Assembly (NCBI GenBank): GCA_034111105.1
Contig: JAWUXY010000023.1
Coordinates: 12,382-76,381, forward strand
Length of the DNA stretch: 64,000 bases
Direction of reading: 5' to 3'
DNA from: Bermanella sp034111105
Lineage (GTDB): Bacteria > Pseudomonadota > Gammaproteobacteria > Pseudomonadales > Oceanobacteraceae
Within the stretch, counting starts at the first letter, position 1. Each line of letters starts with the position of its first letter. Position numbers and translations under genes: made by a program. Of the stretch, positions 8,680 to 18,630 are shown piece by piece. The notes under the pieces were generated by a model. It was not told the origin of the DNA, did not search any database, and saw only the letters and a program-made list of their open reading frames with translations.

Positions 8680-11600
8680 TTGGCTTTAAACATCAGCCAG
8701 CTTCACTATAAATCTAATGAAAAAGTGCCAATAGTTATGTCGCAATTTAATACCGATCAGCTATTTCAAATAGCAGAAAAACTAAGCCAAGACTTTTCTC
8801 TGTTTCCTAACGCCAAAGGAAACCAAGCCGCGGCTGTGGTAAAAGGGCTATTGAGCCAAGAACAAGTCAGCGCAAAAAGCGACGAGCTAAAACAATTAGA
8901 CATTGATAGTTATATTAAAGAAGTTGTCTCACCGAGCGAATCAAGTCAGCGCTTAAATGCAAAACAGCTCGTGCATAAATTAACAACGCGTTTCATCACA
9001 GAACAGGATTTTGGTCCACTATACGTGGCTGAAGTAGAGCTATCATTTGACAACCAATTACGACGTGTCGGTTTCATTTGCCAAAACCGCGCAGAACGCA
9101 ACGGTGCCTGGTTACCAGAACACCACCGCCAAGCTGTAAAATCATTACGCCAATTTGCTAAACACATTATTCCTGTTGTCACTTTAATTGACACACCGGG
9201 AGCCGATGCCAGTGAACAGGCAAACTTAGACAACCAAGCTCATAGTATTTCTCGATTAATCACAGAAATGTCAAATATCGACATACCAACGGTCGGCATT
9301 ATTTTAGGGGCCGGCTATTCTGGTGGTGCTATTCCACTTGCATCTACTAATATTTTATTGTCAGTACGTGATGGTATTTTCAATACCATTCAGCCACAAG
9401 GGCTTGCAAGTATTGCACGTAAATATAATTTGTCTTGGCAAGAGTGTGCAAAATATGTCGGCGTGTCTGCGTATGAGCTTCAGTTACGCAACGTGATTGA
9501 TGGCATCGTTGATTACGCACCAAGCGATCGTATCGATCAACTACAAAACTTAATGAATGCAATTACCAGCAGCATTGTAAGCATTGAAAATGGTGCGGAG
9601 AGTTTTGCTCGTGAGAATCCATATTTAATGGATCATTACATGCGAAGTGTTGAACGTTATTTAAATCCATCCGATAAACTAGTCGCATTGGAAAAAGGTT
9701 CAAGCTTAAACCTAGCGTCATCCCCTTCTGAGCATCACAATTTATTTCGCATGACGTATCGTTACATGCGTTACCTGACATTACGCAATCGTATTTCTTC
9801 TACCACTACTGGCCACTATAGTCGCCTTGCAAAAGTTGAAGTACCTAAAGGTAAATTAAACGAACGCACCGAAGAAGAAAAACGCAAGAAATTCCAAAAA
9901 TGGCTTCAAACACCAGATAAAATTCGCTATGACGAAGAGCTTAATAAACTTTGGAAAAATTATTTACAAAAACTAGAAGGCCGCAGTGATTCTCGCGGTT
10001 CTATTTCAAAATTATTTTTTGGCGAACCAGAAGACAATTACATAAAAGCAAAACAAGATTTTAGTTTTGCTCTTGGCTTATATTTATTTAATCGCTGGAA
10101 GTCAGATGCTGACATCAATTTTATTGAATTAATCAGTTATCTAGAGAATTACCAGCAAAGCCGCTTCTTGTTAACCCAAGACGATCTACTTGATAGCCAA
10201 GCTATTATTAGCTTTATCAAAACAAATGATCATGCACTGGCTCAGTTCATTCAAAAATCGTTAAACTATGATACTCAAGCATTGCTAGCTAAACATTCAA
10301 AAGGCAAAGCATCTGCTGAACTCATCACCGGCTTAACAGAAGCCCTTAATGGCATCATCACGTCCGATAAACTGCCAAAAGACGTCACCGAGAGCATTAA
10401 ACTTAGCCAAGCCACAGAGCAACTATTAAACAGTGTGGCCAGTGGTTCATTAGAAGCCAATCGCCGCGCATTAGAAGATGCTCTCGCGCCTTATATCAAG
10501 ATAAAAGCAGATACCGCCGACCACCTAAATAAAGATGCCAGTGTATTAGATGCCATATTAATGGACGATCTACGTGTCGAGTTCATTAGCATCAGCCAAA
10601 ATTTAATTATGTTTGGTACGCTGTATGATTACGTCATTCACAACCTTGGCACCATTGCAAAAGAAGCAAAGGAAACTCACAGCCTATCTTACATGGCCGT
10701 TAGCGACCTTCTTAACAAAGGTCTTGAATACACCAACAATTTAAGCATCGCAGAAAATCATAAAGATGAATTTGCTAACTGGTTTAAATTCTTTGTTGAA
10801 TCGAATCAACGTGGTGCATTCTTAATTCAAGTGGAAGAATGGAAGAAACATAGCTTCCCTCGTCTAAGTGACACGCTTTTTGTTATCGTTACATTCTTCT
10901 TTGATAAGCTATTAGCCGAATTCTATGAATCCAATAATGGTTCCAACTATAATGGTCGCATTAATCCTTATAGCATTGGTCGTAAAAAAGATTTTTGGAA
11001 CCGCTTAACCATTGCTTATTTTGACTTATTAATTCAAGACGTTTTAGATAATGTCAAAAAAGAAAAAACCACTAAAAGCCAAGCATTCATTGATCGCTTC
11101 TTCCATGACTTTGAAGAAATAAATGATCACTTAATGACAGCTGACCCCGTTCAATTTCCTGGATTCAGAAGTGCAATCGAAAAAGCACTTAGTAATGACA
11201 TCACACCATGCGGCGTCAAAACTGGCTTTGGCACAATTCAAATTGGTGAGGAAAGCCGACGCGTAGGCACGCTTATTTCAAACCTTGATTTCCAAGCTGG
11301 CGCATTTGATATGGCCAGTGCTGAGAAATTCTGTAAATTATTAGTTGAGTGCGCGCGTCATAACTACCCTGTCATTTGCTTTGTAAGCTCTGGCGGTATG
11401 CAAACAAAAGAAGGTGCATCTGCCCTATTCTCCATGTCCATTGTAAACGACCGTATCACCCGTTTTGTTCGTGATAACGACTTGCCTATCGTGGTATTTG
11501 GTTATGGTGACTGTACCGGTGGCGCTCAAGCCAGTTTTGTTACCCACCCTATGGTACAAACTTTCTATTTTTCCGGCACTAACATGCCATTTGCGGGGCA

Positions 11601-13602
11601 AATAGTAGTGCCATCTTATTTGCCTTCAACGTCTACTTTGTCGAACTATTTATCACTTAATCGTCAATCAATGGCTGACTTAGTGAAACATCCATTTGTA
11701 GACGATCTAGACAGTCAATTGCGAGCTATAGACCCTGCCATTCCCGTTGCACGTAAAACAGTTGATGAAGTACTGGCACGCATACTGAAAGGTTATGTGA
11801 CACCAGGCAAAGCAAAAGCCAAAGAAGTGACCAACCTTAATAAAGAAAAATTATTCCGCCCTGTGAAAAAAGTGCTCATCCATGCACGTGGTTGTACCGC
11901 AGAAAAGCTGGTTCGCAAAGCGCAAGAAAACAATATCGATGTCGTACTCGTACAATCCGACCCAGACATGAACAGTACCGCAGCTGATAACTTAAACAGC
12001 AAAGGTCGCCTAGTATGCATTGGCGGCAATACACCGGATGAAAGTTACTTAAATGCACAAAGTGTGATTCGAATTGCCGACCTTGAAAAAGTAGACTCAC
12101 TGCACCCAGGTATTGGTTTCTTATCAGAGAGCTCACAATTTGCAGCGTTCTGTGGCAACCATAATATTAACTTTATTGGCCCAAGTGTTTCATCAATGGA
12201 AACCATGGGAAATAAATCCAACGCTATTAATACCGCGATTAGCTCTGGCGTCCCCGTTGTACCTGGCTCCCATGGTATTGTTACAACTTCTGCCATGGCG
12301 GCAAAAGTGGGTGATGAGATTGGCTACCCTGTTCTATTAAAAGCCGTTCACGGTGGTGGTGGTAAAGGCATACAAGTGGTACATGAACCTTCAACGATTC
12401 ATGAACTATTCCATCAAATTTCAACTGAAGCACGCAGTGCGTTTGGTAGTGGTGATGTTTACCTTGAAAAATTTGTTACCTCTCTTCGTCATATCGAAGT
12501 ACAAATACTGCGCGATAGTAAAGGCAACACCAAGGTACTAGGACTACGTGATTGCTCGGTTCAACGCAACAACCAAAAAATCATCGAAGAATCTGGTTCA
12601 ACTATGCTGCCAAAAAACCTAGAAGATAAGGTTTATGATTACGCAGAAAAACTCGCCAATGCGGTTGATTATTTTGGGGCAGGTACTGTTGAATTTATTT
12701 ACAACCTAGATGAAAATGATGTGTACTTCATGGAAATGAATACACGCCTCCAAGTAGAGCACCCAGTTACCGAACTAGTAACCGACACCGATATCATGGG
12801 TCTACAGTTTAAAATTGCCAGTGGCGAAAGCATTGCAGATATAAAATACAAACCGAAAGGTTACGCAATGGAGCTGCGCATCAATGCTGAAAAAGCCACG
12901 CTTCAAGGTGATGAAGTTCAGTTTATTCCTAACGCAGGTAAGATTACTCGCTTTGAATTACCTGACGATAAAAATATTCATTTACTCAAATCAATTGATA
13001 GCGGAAAAGAAGTCACTCCCTTCTACGACAGCATGGTGGTGCAAGTTATTTGTTACGGTAAAGATCGCAACGATACCATTAACAAGTTAAAAAAATATTT
13101 GGATAAAGCCGTTATTCAAGGTGTTAGTACCAACATCCCGCTTCTAAAACGCATCTTAAACGATGATGTATTTGTGAACGGCGATTATGATACCAATTAC
13201 TTGCCTAACTTCTTAAATCGTATCGACAAACAAGCTCTGATCAAAGATATTGCGACCAGTGCAGGTGATGACAAGCAAAGCGTTACATTGGATCACTTAC
13301 GGATTGAAGGCTCTAACGAATTAAAAGTACTCGCACCGGCTAGTTCGATTTTCTACAGCGCCCCATCTCCAACCGAGCCTCCTTACATTAGGGAAGGCGA
13401 CACAATATCTGTCGCTAAAACCTTATGTTTAATGGAAGCCATGAAAATGTTTAGCCCGTTGAATTTGAAATCGTTCAATACTCAAGGCAACACGCTTTAC
13501 GACCCAGATGCTCAATACAAAATTGTGCGCATACACAATGCTGAAGGCCAGCAAGTAAACCAAGGGGATTTACTCTTTGTGATTAGCCCTGTTCAGCATT
13601 AA
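8680..13602 (+). CDS. single-chain biotin-dependent acyl-CoA carboxylase (CT, BC and BCCP domains)
   Basis: This 1640-residue protein appears to hold all activities of a biotin carboxylase. Numbered from TTG 8680: an AccA-like carboxyltransferase half around 60-320 (oxyanion motif GAGYSGGA near 210); a roughly 500-residue, mostly helical stretch with no domain I know (about 340-840); a second crotonase-like carboxyltransferase half at about 845-1050 (SSGGMQTKEG near 903, GDCTGGAQASF near 942); a biotin carboxylase at about 1062-1500 (ATP-grasp GGGGKG near 1222, MNTRLQVEHPVTE near 1352); and a biotinyl domain with the biotin Lys at 1589 (EAMKM). The substrate, acetyl- or another acyl-CoA, cannot be read from sequence. 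The start is uncertain: TTG 8680, GTG 8725 and ATG 8737 all lack a clear ribosome site. A near-palindrome AAACC-TTG-GGTTT lies at 8577-8589 upstream. Confidence 0.9.
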   Translation: MALNISQLHYKSNEKVPIVMSQFNTDQLFQIAEKLSQDFSLFPNAKGNQAAAVVKGLLSQEQVSAKSDELKQLDIDSYIKEVVSPSESSQRLNAKQLVHKLTTRFITEQDFGPLYVAEVELSFDNQLRRVGFICQNRAERNGAWLPEHHRQAVKSLRQFAKHIIPVVTLIDTPGADASEQANLDNQAHSISRLITEMSNIDIPTVGIILGAGYSGGAIPLASTNILLSVRDGIFNTIQPQGLASIARKYNLSWQECAKYVGVSAYELQLRNVIDGIVDYAPSDRIDQLQNLMNAITSSIVSIENGAESFARENPYLMDHYMRSVERYLNPSDKLVALEKGSSLNLASSPSEHHNLFRMTYRYMRYLTLRNRISSTTTGHYSRLAKVEVPKGKLNERTEEEKRKKFQKWLQTPDKIRYDEELNKLWKNYLQKLEGRSDSRGSISKLFFGEPEDNYIKAKQDFSFALGLYLFNRWKSDADINFIELISYLENYQQSRFLLTQDDLLDSQAIISFIKTNDHALAQFIQKSLNYDTQALLAKHSKGKASAELITGLTEALNGIITSDKLPKDVTESIKLSQATEQLLNSVASGSLEANRRALEDALAPYIKIKADTADHLNKDASVLDAILMDDLRVEFISISQNLIMFGTLYDYVIHNLGTIAKEAKETHSLSYMAVSDLLNKGLEYTNNLSIAENHKDEFANWFKFFVESNQRGAFLIQVEEWKKHSFPRLSDTLFVIVTFFFDKLLAEFYESNNGSNYNGRINPYSIGRKKDFWNRLTIAYFDLLIQDVLDNVKKEKTTKSQAFIDRFFHDFEEINDHLMTADPVQFPGFRSAIEKALSNDITPCGVKTGFGTIQIGEESRRVGTLISNLDFQAGAFDMASAEKFCKLLVECARHNYPVICFVSSGGMQTKEGASALFSMSIVNDRITRFVRDNDLPIVVFGYGDCTGGAQASFVTHPMVQTFYFSGTNMPFAGQIVVPSYLPSTSTLSNYLSLNRQSMADLVKHPFVDDLDSQLRAIDPAIPVARKTVDEVLARILKGYVTPGKAKAKEVTNLNKEKLFRPVKKVLIHARGCTAEKLVRKAQENNIDVVLVQSDPDMNSTAADNLNSKGRLVCIGGNTPDESYLNAQSVIRIADLEKVDSLHPGIGFLSESSQFAAFCGNHNINFIGPSVSSMETMGNKSNAINTAISSGVPVVPGSHGIVTTSAMAAKVGDEIGYPVLLKAVHGGGGKGIQVVHEPSTIHELFHQISTEARSAFGSGDVYLEKFVTSLRHIEVQILRDSKGNTKVLGLRDCSVQRNNQKIIEESGSTMLPKNLEDKVYDYAEKLANAVDYFGAGTVEFIYNLDENDVYFMEMNTRLQVEHPVTELVTDTDIMGLQFKIASGESIADIKYKPKGYAMELRINAEKATLQGDEVQFIPNAGKITRFELPDDKNIHLLKSIDSGKEVTPFYDSMVVQVICYGKDRNDTINKLKKYLDKAVIQGVSTNIPLLKRILNDDVFVNGDYDTNYLPNFLNRIDKQALIKDIATSAGDDKQSVTLDHLRIEGSNELKVLAPASSIFYSAPSPTEPPYIREGDTISVAKTLCLMEAMKMFSPLNLKSFNTQGNTLYDPDAQYKIVRIHNAEGQQVNQGDLLFVISPVQH

Positions 13603-13640
13603 TAATCAATACTGCACTGGATAACTCAGCACTAAACTTG

Positions 13641-13681
13641 AAACATAAAAAAACCCAGAAATTCTGGGTTTTTTTATGTTT
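13641..13681. terminator. bidirectional intrinsic terminator
   Basis: This is a perfect 20-bp inverted repeat around a single A, with core ACCCAGAA / TTCTGGGT bordered by A and T tracts. It serves the rightward carboxylase gene and the leftward thioesterase gene, whose stop codon overlaps its right edge. Confidence 0.9.
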
Positions 13682-14087
13682 ATTTAAAACGCTTAAACAG
13701 TCCATTGGGTGGAGCGGTAAGGCGCCCTTCTTTTTGGAATAAAATAGCCGTCTTCATTCTGCAAATCTCATCAGCACCACGTCGCACCAAATAATAAAGA
13801 TCAAAACCATATTTGTGCTGCTCACCTAAGTATAAATCAACAGATACCACGTCACTTGCGAATGCTTCATTAACGTACTGTAAAGCCGCATCTGCCATAA
13901 TTGTATTGCATCCCTCAATATCAAGTTCATTAAAGCCAAGTGATGCAAACCAAGCGCTTCTGGCTTCCTGTGCGTATACTAGCAATCGGTCATTGCCCAG
14001 ATGGCCAGCATAATTGATATCTGTCACACGAACAGAAACTTCTATTGAAAATAGAACTGTTTGGGGTAATTCAAGTCGAATACGCAT
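13680..14087 (-). CDS. acyl-CoA thioesterase, 4HBT hotdog family
   Basis: This is a small hotdog-fold thioesterase of the YbgC/4-hydroxybenzoyl-CoA type, 135 residues, that hydrolyses acyl-CoA or related thioesters. The conserved opening segment VTDINYAGHLGNDRLL places the likely catalytic Asp at 23 and is followed by a typical helix (YAQEARSAWFASLG). The rest shows the beta-strand rhythm of the fold (VVSVDLYLGE, YGFDLYYLVRR). It stands alone between two divergent or convergent large genes. Its true substrate is not apparent. Confidence 0.85.
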   Translation of the reverse strand: MRIRLELPQTVLFSIEVSVRVTDINYAGHLGNDRLLVYAQEARSAWFASLGFNELDIEGCNTIMADAALQYVNEAFASDVVSVDLYLGEQHKYGFDLYYLVRRGADEICRMKTAILFQKEGRLTAPPNGLFKRFK

Positions 14088-14243
14088 GGCTTTTCACATG
14101 AAAGTTAGGAATGCATAAGCTATTATGCCATTATTTTTTAGAAACATTGGGCCAAAGCACACATTTAACTAGGTTAAGTGCTATAAATAGGCATAAACCT
14201 ACTGTTTACTTGAGTGCGTCATCCAACAAGGAATATAACGTAA

Positions 14244-16304
14244 ATGTTGCGTCATCTTATAATACTCAGCACAATTTTTTGTTCGCTTTTAGCACACGCT
14301 GCCACAACTGAAGTCCCTGTCTTAAAACCTGAATCCGAGCATGTTTTAACCAATCGCACAGTTGTTCAGCACTTGTATCAGCACCACTACTCTCGTAAAT
14401 ATCTAAACGATGAGTTCTCAGAGAAAGTATACACCCGATATCTCAACATACTGGATAACACTCGCTCGTATTTCACTCAAAAAGATATTGATCAATTTGA
14501 GCAATACCGTAAAAAATTAGATGAGGCCATCAAAACTAACAATTTAGACCCAGCATTTGAAATTTATAATCGTTATGAACAACGCGCAATTGAACGTTTA
14601 GATTATGCCCTTGCACTGCTAAAAGGCGGCATCAAACAATTTAACTTCAAAGAAGAGCAGTCCCTTGAACTGGATCGAGAAAAAGCGCCTTGGGCAAAAT
14701 CAGGCAAAGAACTTGATGAATTATGGAACAAGCGCATCAAAAATACCGTCTTAAACCTCAAGCTGGCAGGAAAAGAAGACAAAGACATTATTGAACTGCT
14801 CGAACGCCGTTACGAGAGCCAATTAAATCGCCTAAAGCAAGTTAACTCTGAAGATGCTTTTCAATCTTACATGAATGCCCTAACCCATACATTTGATCCG
14901 CACACTCAATATATGTCACCGCGTAACAGCGAAAACTTTAATATTAATATGAGTTTATCTTTACAAGGCATTGGTGCGGTTTTACGCAGTGAAAACGAAA
15001 ATACAATTGTAGAACGCTTAGTCCCTGGTGGGCCTGCCGCAAAAGCAAATCAACTTAAACCAAGCGATAAAATTGTTGGTGTTGGGCAAGATAAAGAAAA
15101 AATGGTCGATGTTATTGGCTGGCGCTTAGATGAAGTGGTTAACCTTATCCGCGGACCAAAAGACAGCATTGTACGCTTAGATATTATTTCTGGCAGTGGC
15201 CAAACAGAATCTCACCGCACTATTTCTATTTTACGTGATGAAGTAAAACTTGAAGACCGCGCGGCACAAAGTGACATTATTAATATTAAACGCGAAGACA
15301 AAGACTACAAGCTTGGGATCATTGATATCCCTGCTTTTTATGCAGACTTTGAAGCAAAAAATGCAAATGACCCTAATTTCCGCAGCACAACGCGAGATGT
15401 CAGCAATCTTATTACAAAGCTTAAAGCCGATAACATTGATGGTCTAATCATTGATTTACGAAACAACGGCGGCGGCTCTTTAGCTGAAGTAAATAACCTT
15501 GTGGGTTTGTTTATCCCTGAAGGCCCGACCGTACAAGTTCACTACAGCTTTGGCCACACTCAAGTACTTGCCGACCAAGATCCTTCTGTTTTGTACGCCG
15601 GCCCACTTGTGGTACTAACAAATCGTTTAAGTGCCAGTGCCTCTGAGATTTTTGCAGGCGCCATTCAAGACTATGGTCGCGGCCTGATCGTAGGCAGCCA
15701 AACATTTGGTAAGGGCACCGTGCAAACATTGATCCCGTTATTTCGCGGTCAAATGAAAGTCACTAATGCTAAATTTTATCGCGTAAGTGGTGAAAGCACT
15801 CAACACCGCGGCGTTATTCCTGATATTTTATATCCTGAAATTTATGATATTGAAAAGATTGGTGAAAGCGCATTAGAAGAAGCTTTGGCATGGGATAAAA
15901 TTGATGCCTCTAAGTACAAGCAGCAAAGCAATCTTAGCCCTTTTGTGCCTGCTCTGGAAAAAGCGCATTTAAAACGCATTAAAAGTAACCCTGATTTTGA
16001 ATATCTTAATGAACAAGTTGAGTTCTTAAAAGAGTTGCGCAGTGACACCAGTATTTCATTAAACATTGATACTCGTGAAAAAGAGCGCCTAGAAACAGAA
16101 GCACGCCGCTTAGCGTTAGAAAACAAACGCCGCAAAGCCAAAGGGCTTAAGTTACTTGATAAGTTAGAAGATCAAAGCGAAGAAGACGCATCAGAAGACC
16201 CTGAAAAGAAAGATGCAACAGAAGATGCTTTACTAGTAGAAGGTGGTGAAATACTCGTAGATTTCATGAAGGCTAAACCTAATAACGCCATTACTAAAAA
16301 ATAG
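14244..16304 (+). CDS. prc: periplasmic tail-specific carboxy-terminal protease Prc
   Basis: This serine protease processes or degrades periplasmic proteins from their C-termini, including envelope and cell-wall enzymes. Its 686 residues are close to E. coli Prc. The order is a signal peptide (residues 1 to about 19, LLAHA), an N-terminal helical domain (about 35-220), a PDZ domain (about 230-325) and the S41 catalytic domain. The Ser-Lys dyad is S465 (LSASASEIF) and K490 (TFGKGTVQ), with the same 25-residue spacing as in E. coli. A charged C-terminal helix rich in Glu/Lys/Arg ends the protein. AAGGA lies about 11 bases before the ATG. Confidence 0.95.
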   Translation: MLRHLIILSTIFCSLLAHAATTEVPVLKPESEHVLTNRTVVQHLYQHHYSRKYLNDEFSEKVYTRYLNILDNTRSYFTQKDIDQFEQYRKKLDEAIKTNNLDPAFEIYNRYEQRAIERLDYALALLKGGIKQFNFKEEQSLELDREKAPWAKSGKELDELWNKRIKNTVLNLKLAGKEDKDIIELLERRYESQLNRLKQVNSEDAFQSYMNALTHTFDPHTQYMSPRNSENFNINMSLSLQGIGAVLRSENENTIVERLVPGGPAAKANQLKPSDKIVGVGQDKEKMVDVIGWRLDEVVNLIRGPKDSIVRLDIISGSGQTESHRTISILRDEVKLEDRAAQSDIINIKREDKDYKLGIIDIPAFYADFEAKNANDPNFRSTTRDVSNLITKLKADNIDGLIIDLRNNGGGSLAEVNNLVGLFIPEGPTVQVHYSFGHTQVLADQDPSVLYAGPLVVLTNRLSASASEIFAGAIQDYGRGLIVGSQTFGKGTVQTLIPLFRGQMKVTNAKFYRVSGESTQHRGVIPDILYPEIYDIEKIGESALEEALAWDKIDASKYKQQSNLSPFVPALEKAHLKRIKSNPDFEYLNEQVEFLKELRSDTSISLNIDTREKERLETEARRLALENKRRKAKGLKLLDKLEDQSEEDASEDPEKKDATEDALLVEGGEILVDFMKAKPNNAITKK

Positions 16305-16320
16305 TTCTCTGCCTTATTAG

Positions 16321-16361
16321 AGACATAAAAAAACTACGCACAGCGTGGTTTTTTTATGTCT
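16321..16361. terminator. bidirectional intrinsic terminator
   Basis: This is a long inverted repeat with core AAACTACGC / GCGTGGTTT (one G-T pair), loop ACA and A/T tracts on both sides. It lies between prc and the convergent DUF599 gene. Confidence 0.85.
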
Positions 16362-16406
16362 CGTATTCTTGCTCTAACAAATACTTTATATAATCATGCA
16401 TTTATA

Positions 16407-17117
16407 TTAACGCACCTTACCCTCCAAAATATGAGCATCCATTACTAATAATTTTAGTGCTTTAGACGCAAACTCTCGTCGATACAAAACGGCCAACACT
16501 AAAGATGATGCAAACATAAATATTATTGGATGAATAAACCATGCTAAAGACGCCATAGCAAAGTAATAGGCACGTAGACCATGATTAAACGCATGCCCTG
16601 CTTGATCTAATATCTTGCCAGTAGAATACGCATACTCTTTACGCTGACGAGCATTAAATTCCTCTTGGTCTGGCATTGGCGCGGCGCCCACTAATACACT
16701 ACCAAAGCCATATTGGCGCAATGACCATGTAAAACTAAAAAACGCATACACCATAATAAATAAAAGCAAACCAAGCTTATATTGATTAAAACCAGAACCA
16801 ACACTTTCAAACAACACCCATTTAGATGCAGAGGTTAGCGCCGTCAATACAGCCGCAACAATAATAACCGTAGTAGACGCCATAAAGTTTACATTGCGCT
16901 CTAGGTTTGCCAATAGCGCCGCATCCCCTATTCGGTTTTCTCTTAGCATCATTCTTTCCATCCACGATACTCTGTGAACATCCAATACAGAGGCTAAGCA
17001 ATGGGTACGCTTAGCCATGTATTTAGAAAATGCGCTGTATCCGACCCATATTGTAAAAAAATACAACAAAGAAATGTGATTCCAAATCACATGATTCAGA
17101 ATAAAATTATCTTCCAT
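16407..17117 (-). CDS. DUF599 family inner-membrane protein
   Basis: This is a conserved membrane protein of unknown function, 236 residues. Helices are visible at about 12-32, 75-95, 112-135 and 185-215. The family phrase VHRVSWMERMM occurs near residue 48, and RIGDAALLANLERNVNFMAST follows it. The C-terminal half has GHAFNHGLRAYYFAMASLAWF. It lies eight bases downstream of the yajG-like gene, so the two are probably cotranscribed. Confidence 0.85.
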   Translation of the reverse strand: MEDNFILNHVIWNHISLLYFFTIWVGYSAFSKYMAKRTHCLASVLDVHRVSWMERMMLRENRIGDAALLANLERNVNFMASTTVIIVAAVLTALTSASKWVLFESVGSGFNQYKLGLLLFIMVYAFFSFTWSLRQYGFGSVLVGAAPMPDQEEFNARQRKEYAYSTGKILDQAGHAFNHGLRAYYFAMASLAWFIHPIIFMFASSLVLAVLYRREFASKALKLLVMDAHILEGKVR

Positions 17118-17125
17118 ATCGTTCT

Positions 17126-17683
17126 CTATTTAAGAAAATTGACAATTTCTTTATCATTCAATGCTTTATTAAATAATTCAGTCAACATCGCGTTCAAGTA
17201 TTTTTCATTAAATTGTTGCGTTGGTGCTGTTGCAACATCTTGCGCACGGTTTGCGGCAAAACGTTTTGTCAGGCTTGAGCCTGAACGACTAATGGTCAGC
17301 AAAATTTCGCCTTCTACCTCGATATGACTTACCCAGCTTTCGTCAGGTGAAAAATAACGTAATTTAACAATGCTTATTTCTAACTTAGAAAGTGGTTCAG
17401 GTCCTTTTTGCATGGCAATGTCTTGGGCAACCATTGCTGTTTGCAACGCTTCACCGATCGATTTTGACAAGCTATCCTCAAAACGAATAGGCCCTTGGTT
17501 TTTAGCATTACGATAACCAAGTAAATCGGTATTTTCACGTTTATCCGTTACGATCAACTCAATAGGAACAACCACACCTTTTAACTGTTCAAAATGAAGC
17601 TCGGGCGCCACATTAAGAGATTGTGGACCCACCGCACAACCTGTCAGCATTACGACCAAAAGACCACTTAGAAACGATTTCAT
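17126..17683 (-). CDS. YajG family lipoprotein
   Basis: This is a probable outer-membrane lipoprotein of the YajG family, 185 residues, function unknown. The signal peptide ends in the lipobox LTGC, putting the lipidated Cys at 16. Conserved-looking blocks include VVPIELIVTDKRE, LLGYRN and a C-terminal helix of LNAMLTELFNKALND type. A ribosome-site-like GGAG lies upstream. It lies upstream of DUF599 and about 35 bases downstream of yaaA, all on one strand. Confidence 0.85.
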   Translation of the reverse strand: MKSFLSGLLVVMLTGCAVGPQSLNVAPELHFEQLKGVVVPIELIVTDKRENTDLLGYRNAKNQGPIRFEDSLSKSIGEALQTAMVAQDIAMQKGPEPLSKLEISIVKLRYFSPDESWVSHIEVEGEILLTISRSGSSLTKRFAANRAQDVATAPTQQFNEKYLNAMLTELFNKALNDKEIVNFLK

Positions 17684-17718
17684 TCTACTTCTCCTTTATT
17701 GTTCATTAACAATATCAA

Positions 17719-18495
17719 TTAATTTGAGCCCTGCTCATCGCGCAAGAACACCCATTCTTTAGCATTTGATTGCTCAGAACTAAACTGATAGCCAGACACA
17801 TCAAATTGCTTAATTTTTTCAACGTCTTTTATTCTGTTTTTAATCACATAAGCCGCCATTAAACCGCGAGCTTTTTTCGCATAAAAGCTGATAATTTTAT
17901 ACTGCCCATTTTTTTCGTCTTTAAATACTGGCGTGATCACATTTGCATTAAGTTGTTTAACTTTGACTGATTTGAAATACTCATTTGATGCCAAATTCAG
18001 TAAAACCTTGTCAGATGTACCTTCTTGATTCAGCTTATCCGTTATTAAGTCACCCCAAAAATCATAGAGATTTTTGCCGCGCTGGTTAGCGAATTTAGTG
18101 CCCATTTCCAAGCGATATGGTTGCATTAAATCCAGTGGCTTCAATAACCCATACAAACCAGACAGCATGCGCAAGTGTTTTTGCGCAAAGTTAACATCGG
18201 CTTTTTTAAATGAGTAAGCATCTAACCCGGTATAAACATCCCCTTTAAAGGCATACATAGCAGGACGCGCATTGTCTTGTGTGAACGGCAATGACCAATG
18301 CTGAAATCGATTCACATTTAAAACCGCCAGCTTATCACTTAACTTCATTAAGCTAGCCACGTCTTTAGGCGTCAACTCAACCAACTCATTAATTAATAAC
18401 TTAGACTGGTCTAGCATCTCAGGCTGCGTGCATTCTTCAAACGGCAGTGGCGTTTCATAATCCAGCGTTTTAGCTGGGGAGACGAGCATTAACAT
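17719..18495 (-). CDS. yaaA: peroxide stress protein YaaA (DUF328)
   Basis: This is a YaaA/DUF328 protein of 258 residues. In E. coli the family lowers free iron and protects DNA during hydrogen peroxide stress. The signature start MLMLVSPAKTLDY is complete, and FKGDVYTGLDA, LSGLYGLLKPLDLMQPYRLEMG and FYAKKARGLMAAY follow in family order. It is first of three same-strand genes with yajG and DUF599. I see no OxyR site that I would trust. It is divergent from the acyl-CoA synthetase gene. Confidence 0.95.
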   Translation of the reverse strand: MLMLVSPAKTLDYETPLPFEECTQPEMLDQSKLLINELVELTPKDVASLMKLSDKLAVLNVNRFQHWSLPFTQDNARPAMYAFKGDVYTGLDAYSFKKADVNFAQKHLRMLSGLYGLLKPLDLMQPYRLEMGTKFANQRGKNLYDFWGDLITDKLNQEGTSDKVLLNLASNEYFKSVKVKQLNANVITPVFKDEKNGQYKIISFYAKKARGLMAAYVIKNRIKDVEKIKQFDVSGYQFSSEQSNAKEWVFLRDEQGSN

Positions 18496-18630
18496 CTTAT
18501 TTCCTTACATCATAAAATCAGGGTGGCGACTTTGGACGTCTTTCATTTCGTTTAAGGATACGTATAGTAGTTCATTGCTGCCAGCCATCAAAAGCGATAA
18601 TAATAAAAATGCTTACGAGGCACCCTACTT

